Assembly: GCF_004355185.1 (NCBI RefSeq)
Contig: NZ_CP037922.1
Coordinates: 2,512,001-2,576,000, forward strand
Source: Hymenobacter radiodurans
GTDB taxonomy: Bacteria; Bacteroidota; Bacteroidia; Cytophagales; Hymenobacteraceae
DNA length: 64,000 nucleotides
Direction of reading: 5' to 3'
Part shown: positions 26,767 through 36,288 of the stretch, in pieces
Layout: each line of letters begins with the position of its first letter
Position numbering within the stretch: position 1 is the stretch's first letter
Notes under the pieces: generated by a model
Told to the model about the DNA's origin: nothing
Database searches by the model: none
What the model saw: only the letters and a program-made list of their open reading frames with translations
Translations under genes and position numbers: made by a program

Positions 26767-27093
26767 TTAATTGCGAGGGGTTAGGATACGGCTGCACTCA
26801 GCTTCGTACTGTGCCTCTAGCTCAGCGGCTTTTTGCCGACGTTGCTCCGCATCGGTGTATTCGTACTCAATCTCATCCAGACGGGCAAGCTTGATCTGAT
26901 TGACGGAGCGCAACCGGATATACTGAGCTTCATTGAGACGAAGATTGCTACTCATATCGCGGGTGAGGTCATCTACTCGAGCCAAAGAAGGCATCAAGCT
27001 ACCGGGGCGCTCAGCATATACATCCCGCTTTTGGGCAGTGGCTGAACTGCAAAAACAACCTAAAATAAGTGCGAGTAAAACTATTGATTTCAT
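26767..27093 (-). CDS. Small secreted helical protein, Spy-like
   Basis: A 108-residue protein with a signal peptide (about 1-20, ending SSATAQ). The mature region, NLRLNEAQYIRLRSVNQIKL, is like those of the two genes at 53071 and 53753. The pattern recalls the periplasmic LTxxQ/Spy-like helical proteins that bind unfolded proteins, but this is an inference from pattern. Confidence 0.65.
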   Translation of the reverse strand: MKSIVLLALILGCFCSSATAQKRDVYAERPGSLMPSLARVDDLTRDMSSNLRLNEAQYIRLRSVNQIKLARLDEIEYEYTDAEQRRQKAAELEAQYEAECSRILTPRN

Positions 27094-27310
27094 AGAAAGG
27101 GAGAAGGAACGAAAGTGGTAGGCTATTTCGGGAAACTAACGCTGTAACGAATGGACAATAAAAAGGTTTTGTTTGCCCCGCCTTACATATAGTACAAATA
27201 TATATGCTATTAGTATAACTAACAAAAGATTTTAAATATTTTCTATGTTGGGTCCAATCCACTTCATCTATAAACTGCGTACCGCAAGCGTTTGCTGAAT
27301 ATGACCACAC

Positions 27311-27346
27311 AAAAAAGCCCCCCTGAATGATTCTGGGGGCTTTTTT
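27311..27346. terminator. Terminator before the DUF4199 gene end
   Basis: A6-G-C6 at 27311-27323 faces G5-C-T6 at 27335-27346. It is placed 3' of the DUF4199 gene on the minus strand (stop at 27372). Confidence 0.8.
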
Positions 27347-27371
27347 ATATACCTATTTGTATAGCTAGCGA

Positions 27372-27839
27372 CTACTCAATTCCTTTCATGGGCTTATGAT
27401 CAGGGCTTTTGAAGTACTGCATGGCAATAAGTGAAACGATCATACCACCCATTACACCTTGGAGCACAATGGCCAAAAAAGCGATGGTTACAGACAAATC
27501 GAAACCAAAAAGATCCTGCGCTTGCGTCTGCTCCATAAAATCACGATTGATGGAGGAATAGATAATAAAGAATAAGCCAAAGGCGACGGAAGCAACAAGC
27601 GCCGTGACGATGCCTGTACCAAAACCTTGCAGATAGGGTAGCTTATCGCCCTTCTCGCGCTTAAGCCTCGCAATGGCTACACAGGCTCCAACGGCCAAGA
27701 TAGCGGCGTTCAGGAAGCTATATTCGATGCGAACAAAGCCTAGCAAATTGGCGATCAGGAAATAAGCCATCATCGCAACGCCCGTAAACAGACCTACGCG
27801 AACTCCATTGTTTTCGGCGGTTAATCGAAACGCACCCAT
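27372..27839 (-). CDS. DUF4199-like membrane protein
   Basis: A 155-residue protein with four predicted helices (about 12-32, 38-58, 75-97, 112-140). The KLPYLQGFGTGI stretch between helices 2 and 3 fits DUF4199, a family found mainly in Bacteroidota with unknown function. Confidence 0.75.
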   Translation of the reverse strand: MGAFRLTAENNGVRVGLFTGVAMMAYFLIANLLGFVRIEYSFLNAAILAVGACVAIARLKREKGDKLPYLQGFGTGIVTALVASVAFGLFFIIYSSINRDFMEQTQAQDLFGFDLSVTIAFLAIVLQGVMGGMIVSLIAMQYFKSPDHKPMKGIE

Positions 27840-28196
27840 ACAGGTAAGGGGAAAAGGTGAAAAGGTGAATCAGTGAGGTAGAGGAACTGCTTGGGCAGCC
27901 ATAACTGTTAGTTACCCGCCTAAGATTAGCATTTCCAATTGCTTTTTATACTCTTTTATCCGGCGGGATGTTGTGCAAGCCAACTTTTTTTTTGGCTTGT
28001 GACACCTTAGGGGGCTTTTTTCAGAGCCAAATTATTGAGTATGAGCACTACACTGTCTTCGCCTGATTGTCTATTTTGACGTTGGTAGTAAGCCAGACAG
28101 CGTATGCGCAGGGCATTTTGCGTACTTTTGCGCGCCGAATTGTCCTTATTCCAAGGTTGGCAACAACGATTTTTCGTTTTCAGCATCTACACTTCT
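27840..28196. other. Intergenic region with divergent promoters
   Basis: About 360 bases between divergent genes. It has an inverted repeat CAAGCCAA / TTGGCTTG (27976-27999) around a T-run, a GGGGGC copy at 28010 and a TACTTTTG (28123-28130) that fits the Bacteroidota -7 consensus TAnnTTTG, 67 bases before the ABC-F start. No matching -33 element was found. Confidence 0.5.
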
Positions 28197-29819
28197 ATGA
28201 TTAGTACCTCCAATGTAAGTCTGCGCTACGGTAAGCGCATATTGTTTGAAGATGTTACCATTAAGTTCATGCCCGGCAACGTGTATGGCCTCATTGGCGC
28301 CAACGGAGCTGGTAAATCCACGTTTCTAAAGATATTATCCGGCGAGATTGAGCCCAACACTGGCTCGGTGAATATGCCAGCCGGTGCCCGTCTTTCGGTG
28401 CTGCGCCAGGATCAGTTTGCCTACGACCAATATCCCGTTCTCCAAACGGTGATTATGGGTCACACGCGCCTGTGGAAGGTAATGGAGGAGAAAGACGCTC
28501 TTTACGCTAAAGCTGACTTCTCTGACGCTGACGGCGAGCGGGCCGCGCAGCTGGAAGGCGAATTTGCCGACCTCGAAGGCTGGAATGCGGAGTATGAAGC
28601 GGCTGAATTGCTGTCGGGCCTGGGCATTGGTGAAGATAAGCACTACACCATGATGGCGGACCTCGGCGGCTCCGACAAAGTACGGGTGCTGCTCGCGCAA
28701 GCCTTGTTCGGTAACCCCGACGTTTTGCTGCTTGACGAGCCAACCAACGGCTTGGATGCCGAGACGGTACTGTGGCTTGAAAACTTCCTCGACTCGTTTC
28801 AGAACACGGTGATCGTGGTCAGCCACGACCGCCACTTCCTCGACGCCGTGTGTAACTATATGGCCGACCTCGACTTCTCGAAGCTGACCATGTACCCTGG
28901 CAACTATTCCTTCTGGTATGAAAGCTCCCAGCTGGCCATGAAGCAGAAGCAGGACGCCAACAAGAAGACCGACGACAAGCGTAAAGAATTGGAGGAATTT
29001 GTGCGCCGCTTCTCGGCTAATGCCAGTAAGAGTAAGCAGGCTACGTCGCGCCAGAAGCTGCTGCAAAAGCTGACGTTGGAAGACATCAAGCCTAGCTCGC
29101 GCCGCTACCCGTACATTGCTTTCAAAGCGGAGCGTGAAGCCGGCAACCAACTATTGACGGTTGAAAACCTAAGCAAAAAGGTGGACGGCCAAACGGTATT
29201 CCGCAACGTTACCTTCTCGCTCGATAAAAAGGATAAAGTCGCCATCATCAGCCGCGACGACCGGGCTCCTTCCCTCCTATTTGATATCCTGTTCGAGCAG
29301 ATTCGGCCGGATACGGGCAATTTCAAGTGGGGCACGACTATTACGCCGTCCTACTTCCCACGCGAAAACCATGAGTTCTTCGATACCGACCTGAACTTGG
29401 TGGATTGGCTGCGTCAGTACTCTACGGAGAAAGACGAAAGCTTTATCCGGGGCTTCTTGGGCCGTATGCTATTCTCGGGCGAAGAGTCGTTGAAGAAGTC
29501 GAACGTACTGAGCGGGGGCGAAAAAGTGCGCTGCATGTTATCGAAGATGATGCTGGAGAGCGGCAACGTACTTGTGCTCGACGACCCAACGAACCACCTT
29601 GATCTGGAAAGCATTACGGCGCTTAACAATAGCCTACGCGATTACACCGGTTCGCTGCTGTTCGTATCGCACGACTTACAGTTTATTGAAACGATTGCCA
29701 ATCGCATTATCGAGCTTACGCCCGACGGCATCATTGACCGGCGCATGAGCTACGAAGAATACCTGGCGGATGAGACCATTAAGGCTCAACGCCAGCGTAT
29801 GTACCAACTTGTGTCTTAA
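28197..29819 (+). CDS. ABC-F family ATP-binding protein, YbiT-like
   Basis: A 540-residue protein starting at ATG 28197, with two ATPase domains and no membrane helix. Domain 1: Walker A GANGAGKST, Walker B LLLDEPTNGLD, and a degenerate signature (LGGSDKVRVLLAQALF). Domain 2: degenerate P-loop (ISRDDRAPS), intact signature LSGGEKVRCMLSKMML and Walker B LVLDDPTNHLD. The interdomain linker (about 240-320) is the charged P-site tRNA-interaction motif. The YbiT branch acts on ribosomes. An upstream frame from 28104 lacks homology. Confidence 0.9.
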   Translation: MISTSNVSLRYGKRILFEDVTIKFMPGNVYGLIGANGAGKSTFLKILSGEIEPNTGSVNMPAGARLSVLRQDQFAYDQYPVLQTVIMGHTRLWKVMEEKDALYAKADFSDADGERAAQLEGEFADLEGWNAEYEAAELLSGLGIGEDKHYTMMADLGGSDKVRVLLAQALFGNPDVLLLDEPTNGLDAETVLWLENFLDSFQNTVIVVSHDRHFLDAVCNYMADLDFSKLTMYPGNYSFWYESSQLAMKQKQDANKKTDDKRKELEEFVRRFSANASKSKQATSRQKLLQKLTLEDIKPSSRRYPYIAFKAEREAGNQLLTVENLSKKVDGQTVFRNVTFSLDKKDKVAIISRDDRAPSLLFDILFEQIRPDTGNFKWGTTITPSYFPRENHEFFDTDLNLVDWLRQYSTEKDESFIRGFLGRMLFSGEESLKKSNVLSGGEKVRCMLSKMMLESGNVLVLDDPTNHLDLESITALNNSLRDYTGSLLFVSHDLQFIETIANRIIELTPDGIIDRRMSYEEYLADETIKAQRQRMYQLVS

Positions 29820-29836
29820 GCTCGTTGTAGCTATCT

Positions 29837-30655
29837 ATGAAACGCATCCTGCTCCCGTGGGCCCTGGCTGGGGCCGCCCTATTGATGGCTCCGGCCGCTG
29901 CTTTGGCCCAAACCGACACTACAGCTCGGCCGGCCCCGGCTAAGCCGCAGCTAAATACAGCCCCTCCGGCCGCACCAGTACCCGCCACGCCCACTCCTGC
30001 CCCACAGAAGGAGTATGAGGCGCGGCCCAGCGTGCCAGTGCCGGCGCCCCCCCCCGTAGACCAACCCTTACCAACCCAGACTCGCCCGAACAGAGACAGC
30101 CCTTCAGGGTTGGAGTTTCCGGAGGGTAGCCGGGCTTCGGAGCAGCCGAAGCCCCTACGCAAGTACTTTTTGTACGCCAACTTTGGTCTTGGCTATAATG
30201 GCAGCTCAGCATACGGCAGTCAGTTCAGCGCCAGCATCGCGCCCGCTATTGGATACCGTATTAACGAGCGGCTAGCAGTGGGGCCGGGCATATCGTATGC
30301 TTTCAATAATTACTCAATTCCTGCTCAGTTTCGGGCACCGGGTACGCCTTCTAGCTATCAAACCAACAATATTGGCTTAAAAGGCTTTGCTCAGTTCATC
30401 TTTTATAAGGACTTCTTTGTACACGGTGAATATGAAGTAACGCGGGCCGAAGTGCTATTCCAGGACCAGAATACGGGCGTTATTTCTACCGGTAAGATTA
30501 CCGTGAATACCCCTCTGGCAGGTGTGGGCTACCGCAGCCGCTTCAGCGACCGAGCCGCTGCCGATATTGTGGTGCTCTACAACTTCAACGATGGCCTCGA
30601 CGATATCTATGGGCAGCCGGTTATTCGCTTCAGCTTCCTGTTTGATTTGAAATAA
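29837..30655 (+). CDS. Outer-membrane beta-barrel protein with Pro/Ala-rich linker
   Basis: A 272-residue protein: signal peptide (about 1-25, AALAQ), a long Pro/Ala/Thr-rich linker (about 28-95) and a C-terminal set of amphipathic strands (YANFGLGYNG, FSASIAPAIGYRI, VGPGISYAF, VHGEYEVTRAEV, IRFSFLFDLK), as in small outer-membrane beta-barrels. A C9 run in the linker (30046-30054) is in frame. No specific function. Confidence 0.72.
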   Translation: MKRILLPWALAGAALLMAPAAALAQTDTTARPAPAKPQLNTAPPAAPVPATPTPAPQKEYEARPSVPVPAPPPVDQPLPTQTRPNRDSPSGLEFPEGSRASEQPKPLRKYFLYANFGLGYNGSSAYGSQFSASIAPAIGYRINERLAVGPGISYAFNNYSIPAQFRAPGTPSSYQTNNIGLKGFAQFIFYKDFFVHGEYEVTRAEVLFQDQNTGVISTGKITVNTPLAGVGYRSRFSDRAAADIVVLYNFNDGLDDIYGQPVIRFSFLFDLK

Positions 30656-30680
30656 CCAAAAAAGCCCCCCAATCGGGCTG

Positions 30681-30730
30681 AAACGCAAAAGAGCCGCTAT
30701 TCCGGGTGGAACAGCGGCTCTTTTCGTTTT
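30681..30730. terminator. Bidirectional terminator
   Basis: 18-base arms around a GGGT-containing loop with one mismatch, ending with a T-run. It follows the beta-barrel gene by 25 bases. A G6C word (30664-30670) precedes it. Confidence 0.82.
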
Positions 30731-30781
30731 AAGACTCTTTGATGCTTGAGCAGCACCTAACAGCTACTCACGCAGGGGCAT

Positions 30782-30943
30782 TTAAACCGTGCCGCCCCGT
30801 ACCAAACGCAGTACTACGGCAATGATGGCGATGACAAGCAAAATGTGAATCAAGTTGCCTAAGCCAAAGCTATTGAAGCCCAGGAAGCCGAGCAGCCAAA
30901 TAATAACGAGGATGACGGCAATGATGTACAGGAGATTTCCCAT
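30782..30943 (-). CDS. Small lmo0937/DUF5670-like membrane protein
   Basis: A 53-residue protein, read on the minus strand as MGNLLYIIAVILVIIWLL followed by a Gly/Phe turn and a second hydrophobic segment LIHILLVIAIIAVVLRLV. Two helices with a short turn and the start MGNLLYIIAVILVI match the lmo0937/DUF5670 family, which is common next to stress genes in Bacteroidota. It is shorter than usual gene-finder limits and easily missed. Confidence 0.85.
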   Translation of the reverse strand: MGNLLYIIAVILVIIWLLGFLGFNSFGLGNLIHILLVIAIIAVVLRLVRGGTV

Positions 30944-31315
30944 GGTATTAGGGTTGAGGTGTAGGGTGAGGGAAAAACAATTTCGTCGGGAGCTAGTTGA
31001 TTGTGGTTAGGAAACCAAGTAGCAAGCGATTTGCGGATTTGTACGCGACGCTTTTCAAAAAAGATATATCTCCATAGCGCAATTTATTTATTAGCGCTCC
31101 CATATATGACACAAAAGTCCCTCTACGGGCTGCAATGCGCATTTATTAGTTGAGCTTATTTTTTTACGATTGTACATAATTGACCTTTTCGTTCGCGAAT
31201 AGCCTCGTCTGGGCGGGCCGCTGGGGGTATAGTTGGGGCTGGCTGCTTTTCAGATTAGTTTTGCGCGCCGGCCCGCCGGCCTTCACTTACATCTTCCCAC
31301 CCACTTCTTTTTTGT
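30944..31315. other. Divergent promoter region
   Basis: About 370 bases between the small DUF5670-like gene (minus) and the 3-hydroxyacyl-CoA dehydrogenase gene (plus). The left part is AT-rich (31050-31190). The right part has a good Bacteroidota promoter, listed separately. No other gene seen. Confidence 0.6.
31233..31263 (+). promoter_or_regulatory. Bacteroidota-type promoter for the dehydrogenase gene
   Basis: TTG at 31233-31235, a 20-base spacer, then TAGTTTTG at 31256-31263, which matches the known -33 TTG and -7 TAnnTTTG elements of the primary sigma factor of this phylum. The start codon follows 52 bases later. Confidence 0.65.
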
Positions 31316-32206
31316 ATGCTCCACGTCGCCGTTATTGGCTCGGGTACTATGGGCAATGGCATTGCTCACGTTTTTGCCCAGCACGGATTTCCCGTTACGC
31401 TTATTGATATTTCGCAGCCGGCCCTGGATAAGGCCCTCGGTACTATTGGCAAAAACTTAGACCGGCAGGTGGCCAAAGGCGGCCTCAGCGAAGATGACAA
31501 AACGGCCACCCTAGGTCGCATTACCACGCGCACCAGCATTGCGGAAGGTGTCACCAATGCGCAGCTCGTGGTTGAAGCAGCTACTGAAAACGTAGATTTG
31601 AAGCTGCAAATCTTCCGCGACCTCGACCTATACGCGCCTGAGGGGGCTATTTTGGCCTCCAATACGTCCTCTATCTCCATCACACGCATTGCCGCCGCCA
31701 CGAAGCGCGCCGAGCAGGTAATTGGCATGCACTTTATGAATCCGGTTCCGGTCATGAAGCTCGTGGAGGTTATTCGCGGCTACGTTACCTCCGATGCCGT
31801 GACCCAGCAGGTAATGGACATTTCGCGCCAGCTTGGCAAAACGCCCACGGAAGTAAACGACTACCCCGGTTTCGTGGCCAACCGCATTCTGATGCCCATG
31901 ATCAATGAGGCGATTTATACCCTGTTTGAGGGCGTGGCCGGCGTGGAGGAAATCGACACTGTGATGAAATTGGGCATGGCCCACCCTATGGGCCCGTTGC
32001 AGCTCGCCGATTTTATTGGCCTGGATGTATGCCTCGCTATTCTGCGCGTACTGCACGATGGCCTGGGTAACCCCAAGTATGCCCCTTGCCCTCTGTTGGT
32101 GAATATGGTAATGGCCGGCCGCCTGGGCGTAAAGTCGGGCGAAGGCTTCTATACGCACACACCGGGCAGCAAAGATCTGGTAGTTGCTTCTCTATTTCAG
32201 AAATAG
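31316..32206 (+). CDS. 3-hydroxybutyryl/3-hydroxyacyl-CoA dehydrogenase
   Basis: A 296-residue NAD-dependent enzyme: nucleotide loop GSGTMGNGIAHVFAQHG, substrate site SNTSSISIT, catalytic HFMNPVPVM (histidine) and ENVDLK, plus the C-terminal domain NRILMPMINEAIYTLFEG. It oxidises 3-hydroxyacyl-CoA in beta-oxidation, or works in reverse in butanoate metabolism. Its stop codon lies inside the left arm of the terminator that follows. Confidence 0.94.
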   Translation: MLHVAVIGSGTMGNGIAHVFAQHGFPVTLIDISQPALDKALGTIGKNLDRQVAKGGLSEDDKTATLGRITTRTSIAEGVTNAQLVVEAATENVDLKLQIFRDLDLYAPEGAILASNTSSISITRIAAATKRAEQVIGMHFMNPVPVMKLVEVIRGYVTSDAVTQQVMDISRQLGKTPTEVNDYPGFVANRILMPMINEAIYTLFEGVAGVEEIDTVMKLGMAHPMGPLQLADFIGLDVCLAILRVLHDGLGNPKYAPCPLLVNMVMAGRLGVKSGEGFYTHTPGSKDLVVASLFQK

Positions 32207-32266
32207 TTTACGGCAAGAAAAAGCCCCCAGACTGGTCTGGGGGGCTTTTTCTTGCCGTAAACTATT
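32202..32266 (+). terminator. Terminator with arms that include the stop codon
   Basis: Left arm 32202-32232 (C5) and right arm 32235-32266 (G6) match apart from one base in the C/G run. The left arm starts within the last sense codon of the dehydrogenase gene. Confidence 0.88.
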
Positions 32267-32440
32267 GGGAGCCATTGCGTTTTTGTCCATGAAGCCTATA
32301 CTGCACCTCACGCAAAGGCAGTTTCAAACCTTTCATGACTCTAATGTTGTTACTACGTAAGTAATGAAGCTAGCTGCCGCTGCCTTTTATTGAAAAAGCA
32401 GCGCAATTGGCTACCAACTAACCTAGACTAACCTTTGATA

Positions 32441-32980
32441 ATGGAACAAGCAACATTTGGCGCCGGCTGCTTCTGGTGCGTAGAGGCCGTTTTTCAGAAT
32501 CTGGAAGGCGTGGAGAAAGTCGTGTCGGGCTACACCGGCGGCCGCATCGCCAACCCTACTTACAAAGAAGTTTGCAGCGGCCTGACGGGGCATAACGAAG
32601 TGACGCAAATCACCTTCGATCCCCAGAAAATCACCTTTGAGGAGCTGCTTGAAGTGTTCTGGAAAACCCACGATCCAACGACCCTCAATCGCCAGGGCAA
32701 CGACGTAGGCGACCAGTACCGCTCCGGCATTTACTACCACAACGAGGAGCAGAAGCGCTTGGCCGAGGAGTACAAGCAGAAACTCAATGATGCAGGCGCT
32801 TTCCCCAAGCCCATCGTGACGGAGATTCTGCCCTTAAGCACGTTTTATCGCGCCGAAGACTATCACCAGAATTACTTCAACCTGAACGGCAGCCAGCCTT
32901 ACTGCCAGTTTGTGGTAAAGCCTAAAGTGGATAAGGTGAAAGCGGTATTTGGCGAGAAGCTTAAAAAAGCGACTGCCTAA
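32441..32980 (+). CDS. msrA: Peptide methionine-S-sulfoxide reductase
   Basis: A 179-residue MsrA with catalytic GCFWC (residues 9-13), GYTGG, the NPTYKEVCSGLTGHNEV stretch and YHQNYFNLNGSQPYC. It repairs S-form methionine sulfoxide. ATG 32441 gives the common N-terminus; a TTG two codons earlier is possible. Confidence 0.96.
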   Translation: MEQATFGAGCFWCVEAVFQNLEGVEKVVSGYTGGRIANPTYKEVCSGLTGHNEVTQITFDPQKITFEELLEVFWKTHDPTTLNRQGNDVGDQYRSGIYYHNEEQKRLAEEYKQKLNDAGAFPKPIVTEILPLSTFYRAEDYHQNYFNLNGSQPYCQFVVKPKVDKVKAVFGEKLKKATA

Positions 32981-33010
32981 GTCACAGGTTTTCCTATTAA
33001 TTCGCAAGCT

Positions 33011-33047
33011 AAAAAAGCCCCCCAGATACGTTTGGGGGGCTTTTTTG
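33011..33047. terminator. Terminator after msrA
   Basis: A6-G-C6-AGA at 33011-33026 and TTTGGGGGGC followed by T6 at 33031-33046; both arms are full copies of the G6C word. Confidence 0.85.
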
Positions 33048-33151
33048 GATAAATATTGTACCATCCCAGCTTTTTGAGGGCTGGCTATTACTTTCAGTGC
33101 GAAGACGTTCGTTCTTTGCTGCTTTTCCTCGACCTCCCCTATATTTTCCTT

Positions 33152-33562
33152 ATGGCTACCCACGACTCTACCCTCCTAGCCTTGCTGGCCCAAAAGTGTC
33201 CGCGCTGTCATCGTGGCGACCTTTTTACGCACTCGGCTTTCAACCTGAGTAAATTTTCGGATATGCCCGCCAGCTGCCCCGTTTGCGGACTACAGTACGA
33301 GCCCGAAACCGGCTTTTACTGGGGTGCTATGTACATCAGCTATGCCTTTTCAACCGGCATCGTAATTATGGTTGGGGTGCTACTCTACAACTTTTTTGGC
33401 GACCCGGATACGTGGGTGTATATCGTAACGGTGTCCATTACGGTGCTGGTATTTACGCCCGTATTGCTGCGCTATTCGCGCGCCGTCATGCTGTACTTCT
33501 TCGGCGGCACCGGCTACGATCCGGCCGCCGCTAAGCGCACATTTCCTCATTCAAACGACTAA
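33152..33562 (+). CDS. DUF983 family membrane protein
   Basis: A 136-residue protein with a zinc-ribbon start (CPRCHRGDLF...CPVCGLQYEPETGFYWGAMY) and two helices (about 60-85 and 92-115). This is the DUF983 pattern; function unknown. ATG 33152 is chosen because upstream residues from 33056 are unrelated to the family. Confidence 0.9.
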   Translation: MATHDSTLLALLAQKCPRCHRGDLFTHSAFNLSKFSDMPASCPVCGLQYEPETGFYWGAMYISYAFSTGIVIMVGVLLYNFFGDPDTWVYIVTVSITVLVFTPVLLRYSRAVMLYFFGGTGYDPAAAKRTFPHSND

Positions 33563-33575
33563 GAGCAGCAGCTAC

Positions 33576-36179
33576 TTACCTCGTATTTACAGTAGCGGTG
33601 TAGTTGGTGCCGGTGGTTGGTTGCGCCTCATTAGAAAGAGATCCGCGCTGAGGACTTCGCAAGGCTTTATAAAATTCAAACCAGCCCGTACTCACAACGG
33701 CCACGGCGGCGCATAGTAACAGTTGGAGCCAGGTAAGCGATTGGAGCTGAAAAAGCTGCTGGAGAGCAGGCACAGTAAGGCAAAGCACGAGCAAAGTCAG
33801 GGTGAGAGCCAGCATAGCAGGCAGCAGCGGATTGTGGTAATAGAGCGTACGGCGCAGCGTGTGGTGGCGTGAGCGGCTGACGAGCGTAAGCAGCACGTTG
33901 GCCAGCACCAGAGTCGTGAAAGTAACGGTGCGGGTGAGTGTCTCCGAATATCCTAGCCGCTGGGCATAAAATGCCAGCCCCAGCACGCCAGCCGCAATTA
34001 CAAGTCCCTGCACAAGGCTGCTACCAAGCTCTTGGAGTTGCAGAAAAGTGGTAGTCACGGGGCGGGGCGGGCGTTGCATCGTATCAGCCTCCATGGGCTC
34101 ATTCTCGAAGATAATGGAGCAGGTTGGCCCCATAATAAGCTCCAGGAATATGACGTGCACCGGCCCCAGCAGCACCGGATACTGCCAGGCCAGCAACGAC
34201 GGCACCAGCACGGTGAGAATCAGCGGAATATGAATGGCAATGATATACTGCACCGCCTTTTTGAGGTTGTCATAAATCCGGCGACCGTAGCTGATGGCCG
34301 TAACCATCCCCGCCAGATCATCATCCAGCAACACCAGGTCGGCTGCTTGCCGGGCCAACTCCGTGCCCCGGTGGCCCATGGCTACCCCAATGTGGGCCGC
34401 CTTAAGCGCTGGCCCGTCGTTCACTCCGTCGCCGGTCATGGCCACCACCTGGCCGTTGGCTTTTAGGGCTTCAATCACGCGCAGCTTGGCTTCCGGAAAC
34501 ATGCGGGCATACAAATCGACGGTGCTTACTCGCTGCTCCAGCGCCGTAGGGTCCAGCGCCATTACTTCAGTACCGGTTAGCACTTGTTCCTTGTGCCGCA
34601 GTCCGACCTGTTGGGCGATGGCGGCGGCCGTCAGCGCATTATCACCGGTAATCATTTTCACCTGTAGGCCTGCTTCGTATAGCTGCCCGAGCACGGCCGC
34701 CGCCGTGGGCTTGGGTGGATCGGTGAAGGCAACCAGCCCTTTGAACTCCCACGCGAAGTCTGCCTGTGAGGCCGGATATACCTCCGGGATAGTTGTGCAG
34801 CGAGCCACGCCCAGCACCCGCAGACCCGCTGTGGCTAGCTGCATAAGCGTAGCCAAGGCCTGAGCCTTCTCGGTTTCGGGTAGCCGGCAGCGGGCAATAA
34901 TGCCTTCTGGAGCACCCTTGCAGGCGACAATGAGGCGGCCATCATGATGAGCAACTACGTGCGTCATCATGGGGGGCTTTTCTCCGAGCGGGTACTCATG
35001 CACCATACGGTAAGCCGGGCGCTCATCGAGCACAGCCGTTTGGGCATAGGCTCGATGCAGGGCCTGCTCCATCGGATCGAAGGGCGTAGGCTCGCTGGCC
35101 CACATGGCCGTGGCCAGTAAGTCGGCTAGCGGGGCGGAAATCTCTTTATTTTCCTCAAAAGCAATGGAGCCAAGCTGACCGGGATAATATACCTGACTCA
35201 GCGCCATCCGATTCTGAGTGAGCGTGCCGGTTTTATCTACGCAGATAACGGTGGCCGAACCCAGCGTTTCTACCGTTTGCGGCTGCTTGGTCAGCAGCCG
35301 CTGCTGCATTAGTCGCCACGCGCCCAAGGCCATAAACGACGACAGCGCAACCGGAATTTCCTCCGGCAAAACGGCCATGGCAATCGTCAGGCCATGCAAC
35401 AGGCCGTGGGCCAGACTCCCCGACTCCCACCAGTTATAGGCCCACACGACCACAAAAGCCCCGCCGCCCACCATGGCCATGCGGCGCACAAACGAGCTTA
35501 CCTGCTGCTGAAGTGGCGTAGGTGGCGTCTTCACCTGCGAAATTAGCCCCCCAATGTGGCCCAGCCGCGTATGGCTCCCCACGGCTGTCACCCGCACAAC
35601 GCCCGTACCACCCACCACCGAAGAGCCAGCAAACAGTTGCTGCTCCCCATCTGCCGCTTTGCTCACCGACAACGACTCGCCCGTCAAAAATGACTCATCG
35701 GCCTCCAAGTCGTGGGCTTCCAGCAGTACGCCATCAGCCCCCACCTGCTCCCCTTCCGCCACCAGCAGGATATCGTTTACCACTAAGTCGGCAGCCGGGA
35801 GCGCGACATCCTGGCCAGCCCGCCGCACGCGAGCTAGCGGCTGCGCCAGCTGTTGCAAGGCAAGTAGCGCCCGGTCGCTTCGCGCCTCCTGATACAGCGA
35901 GATGCCCGCAACAAGCGCGGTGGCAGCCAGCAGAACATAGGCTTCGGAATAGCTACCGATAAGGAGATAAATGCCGGCCGTCACGACCAGCAACATGAAC
36001 ATAGGTTCCGTTGCAATACCGCGCACAATAGCCCAAAACCGGTGGCGAGTGGCGGGTGCCAGCACGTTTTTTCCGAAACGCTGCCTTTGGAGAAGTACCT
36101 CCTCAGGACTCAATCCGTAGGGTATTCCTTCGGGCCGGGCAGGCTCCGTAGCGGAAGCAGTATGAAGCGTAGCCAGCAT
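33576..36179 (-). CDS. P2-type cation-transporting ATPase
   Basis: An 867-residue pump if started at ATG 36179; a GTG at 36227 would add 16 residues. It has the cation ATPase N-terminal domain (GLSPEEVLLQRQRFGKN), TGES loop, DKTGT, the KGAPE nucleotide site and the TGDGVNDGPALKAA hinge. Helix 4 carries PEEIP rather than the PEGLP of calcium pumps, and helix 6 has MGPTCSI, so the transported ion is uncertain. A G6C word sits at 34971-34977. Confidence 0.9.
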   Translation of the reverse strand: MLATLHTASATEPARPEGIPYGLSPEEVLLQRQRFGKNVLAPATRHRFWAIVRGIATEPMFMLLVVTAGIYLLIGSYSEAYVLLAATALVAGISLYQEARSDRALLALQQLAQPLARVRRAGQDVALPAADLVVNDILLVAEGEQVGADGVLLEAHDLEADESFLTGESLSVSKAADGEQQLFAGSSVVGGTGVVRVTAVGSHTRLGHIGGLISQVKTPPTPLQQQVSSFVRRMAMVGGGAFVVVWAYNWWESGSLAHGLLHGLTIAMAVLPEEIPVALSSFMALGAWRLMQQRLLTKQPQTVETLGSATVICVDKTGTLTQNRMALSQVYYPGQLGSIAFEENKEISAPLADLLATAMWASEPTPFDPMEQALHRAYAQTAVLDERPAYRMVHEYPLGEKPPMMTHVVAHHDGRLIVACKGAPEGIIARCRLPETEKAQALATLMQLATAGLRVLGVARCTTIPEVYPASQADFAWEFKGLVAFTDPPKPTAAAVLGQLYEAGLQVKMITGDNALTAAAIAQQVGLRHKEQVLTGTEVMALDPTALEQRVSTVDLYARMFPEAKLRVIEALKANGQVVAMTGDGVNDGPALKAAHIGVAMGHRGTELARQAADLVLLDDDLAGMVTAISYGRRIYDNLKKAVQYIIAIHIPLILTVLVPSLLAWQYPVLLGPVHVIFLELIMGPTCSIIFENEPMEADTMQRPPRPVTTTFLQLQELGSSLVQGLVIAAGVLGLAFYAQRLGYSETLTRTVTFTTLVLANVLLTLVSRSRHHTLRRTLYYHNPLLPAMLALTLTLLVLCLTVPALQQLFQLQSLTWLQLLLCAAVAVVSTGWFEFYKALRSPQRGSLSNEAQPTTGTNYTATVNTR

Positions 36180-36288
36180 AAGCAAATTCGTAAGAATCGG
36201 CTGCTTACTCCGACGAGCAAGCAGCACGAAAGAAAATTACCCCTTCCTGCTCCTGCTGGCTTTGATATAAATCATGGGTTTCTTTGAT

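Noticed and set aside
28335..29150. 271-residue frame antisense to the ABC-F gene
   Set aside because: Shadow of the codon bias of the ABC-F gene; no recognisable domain.
36042..36287. Plus-strand 81-residue frame over the start of the P-type ATPase
   Set aside because: Lies in the codon shadow and upstream region of the ATPase; no family pattern.
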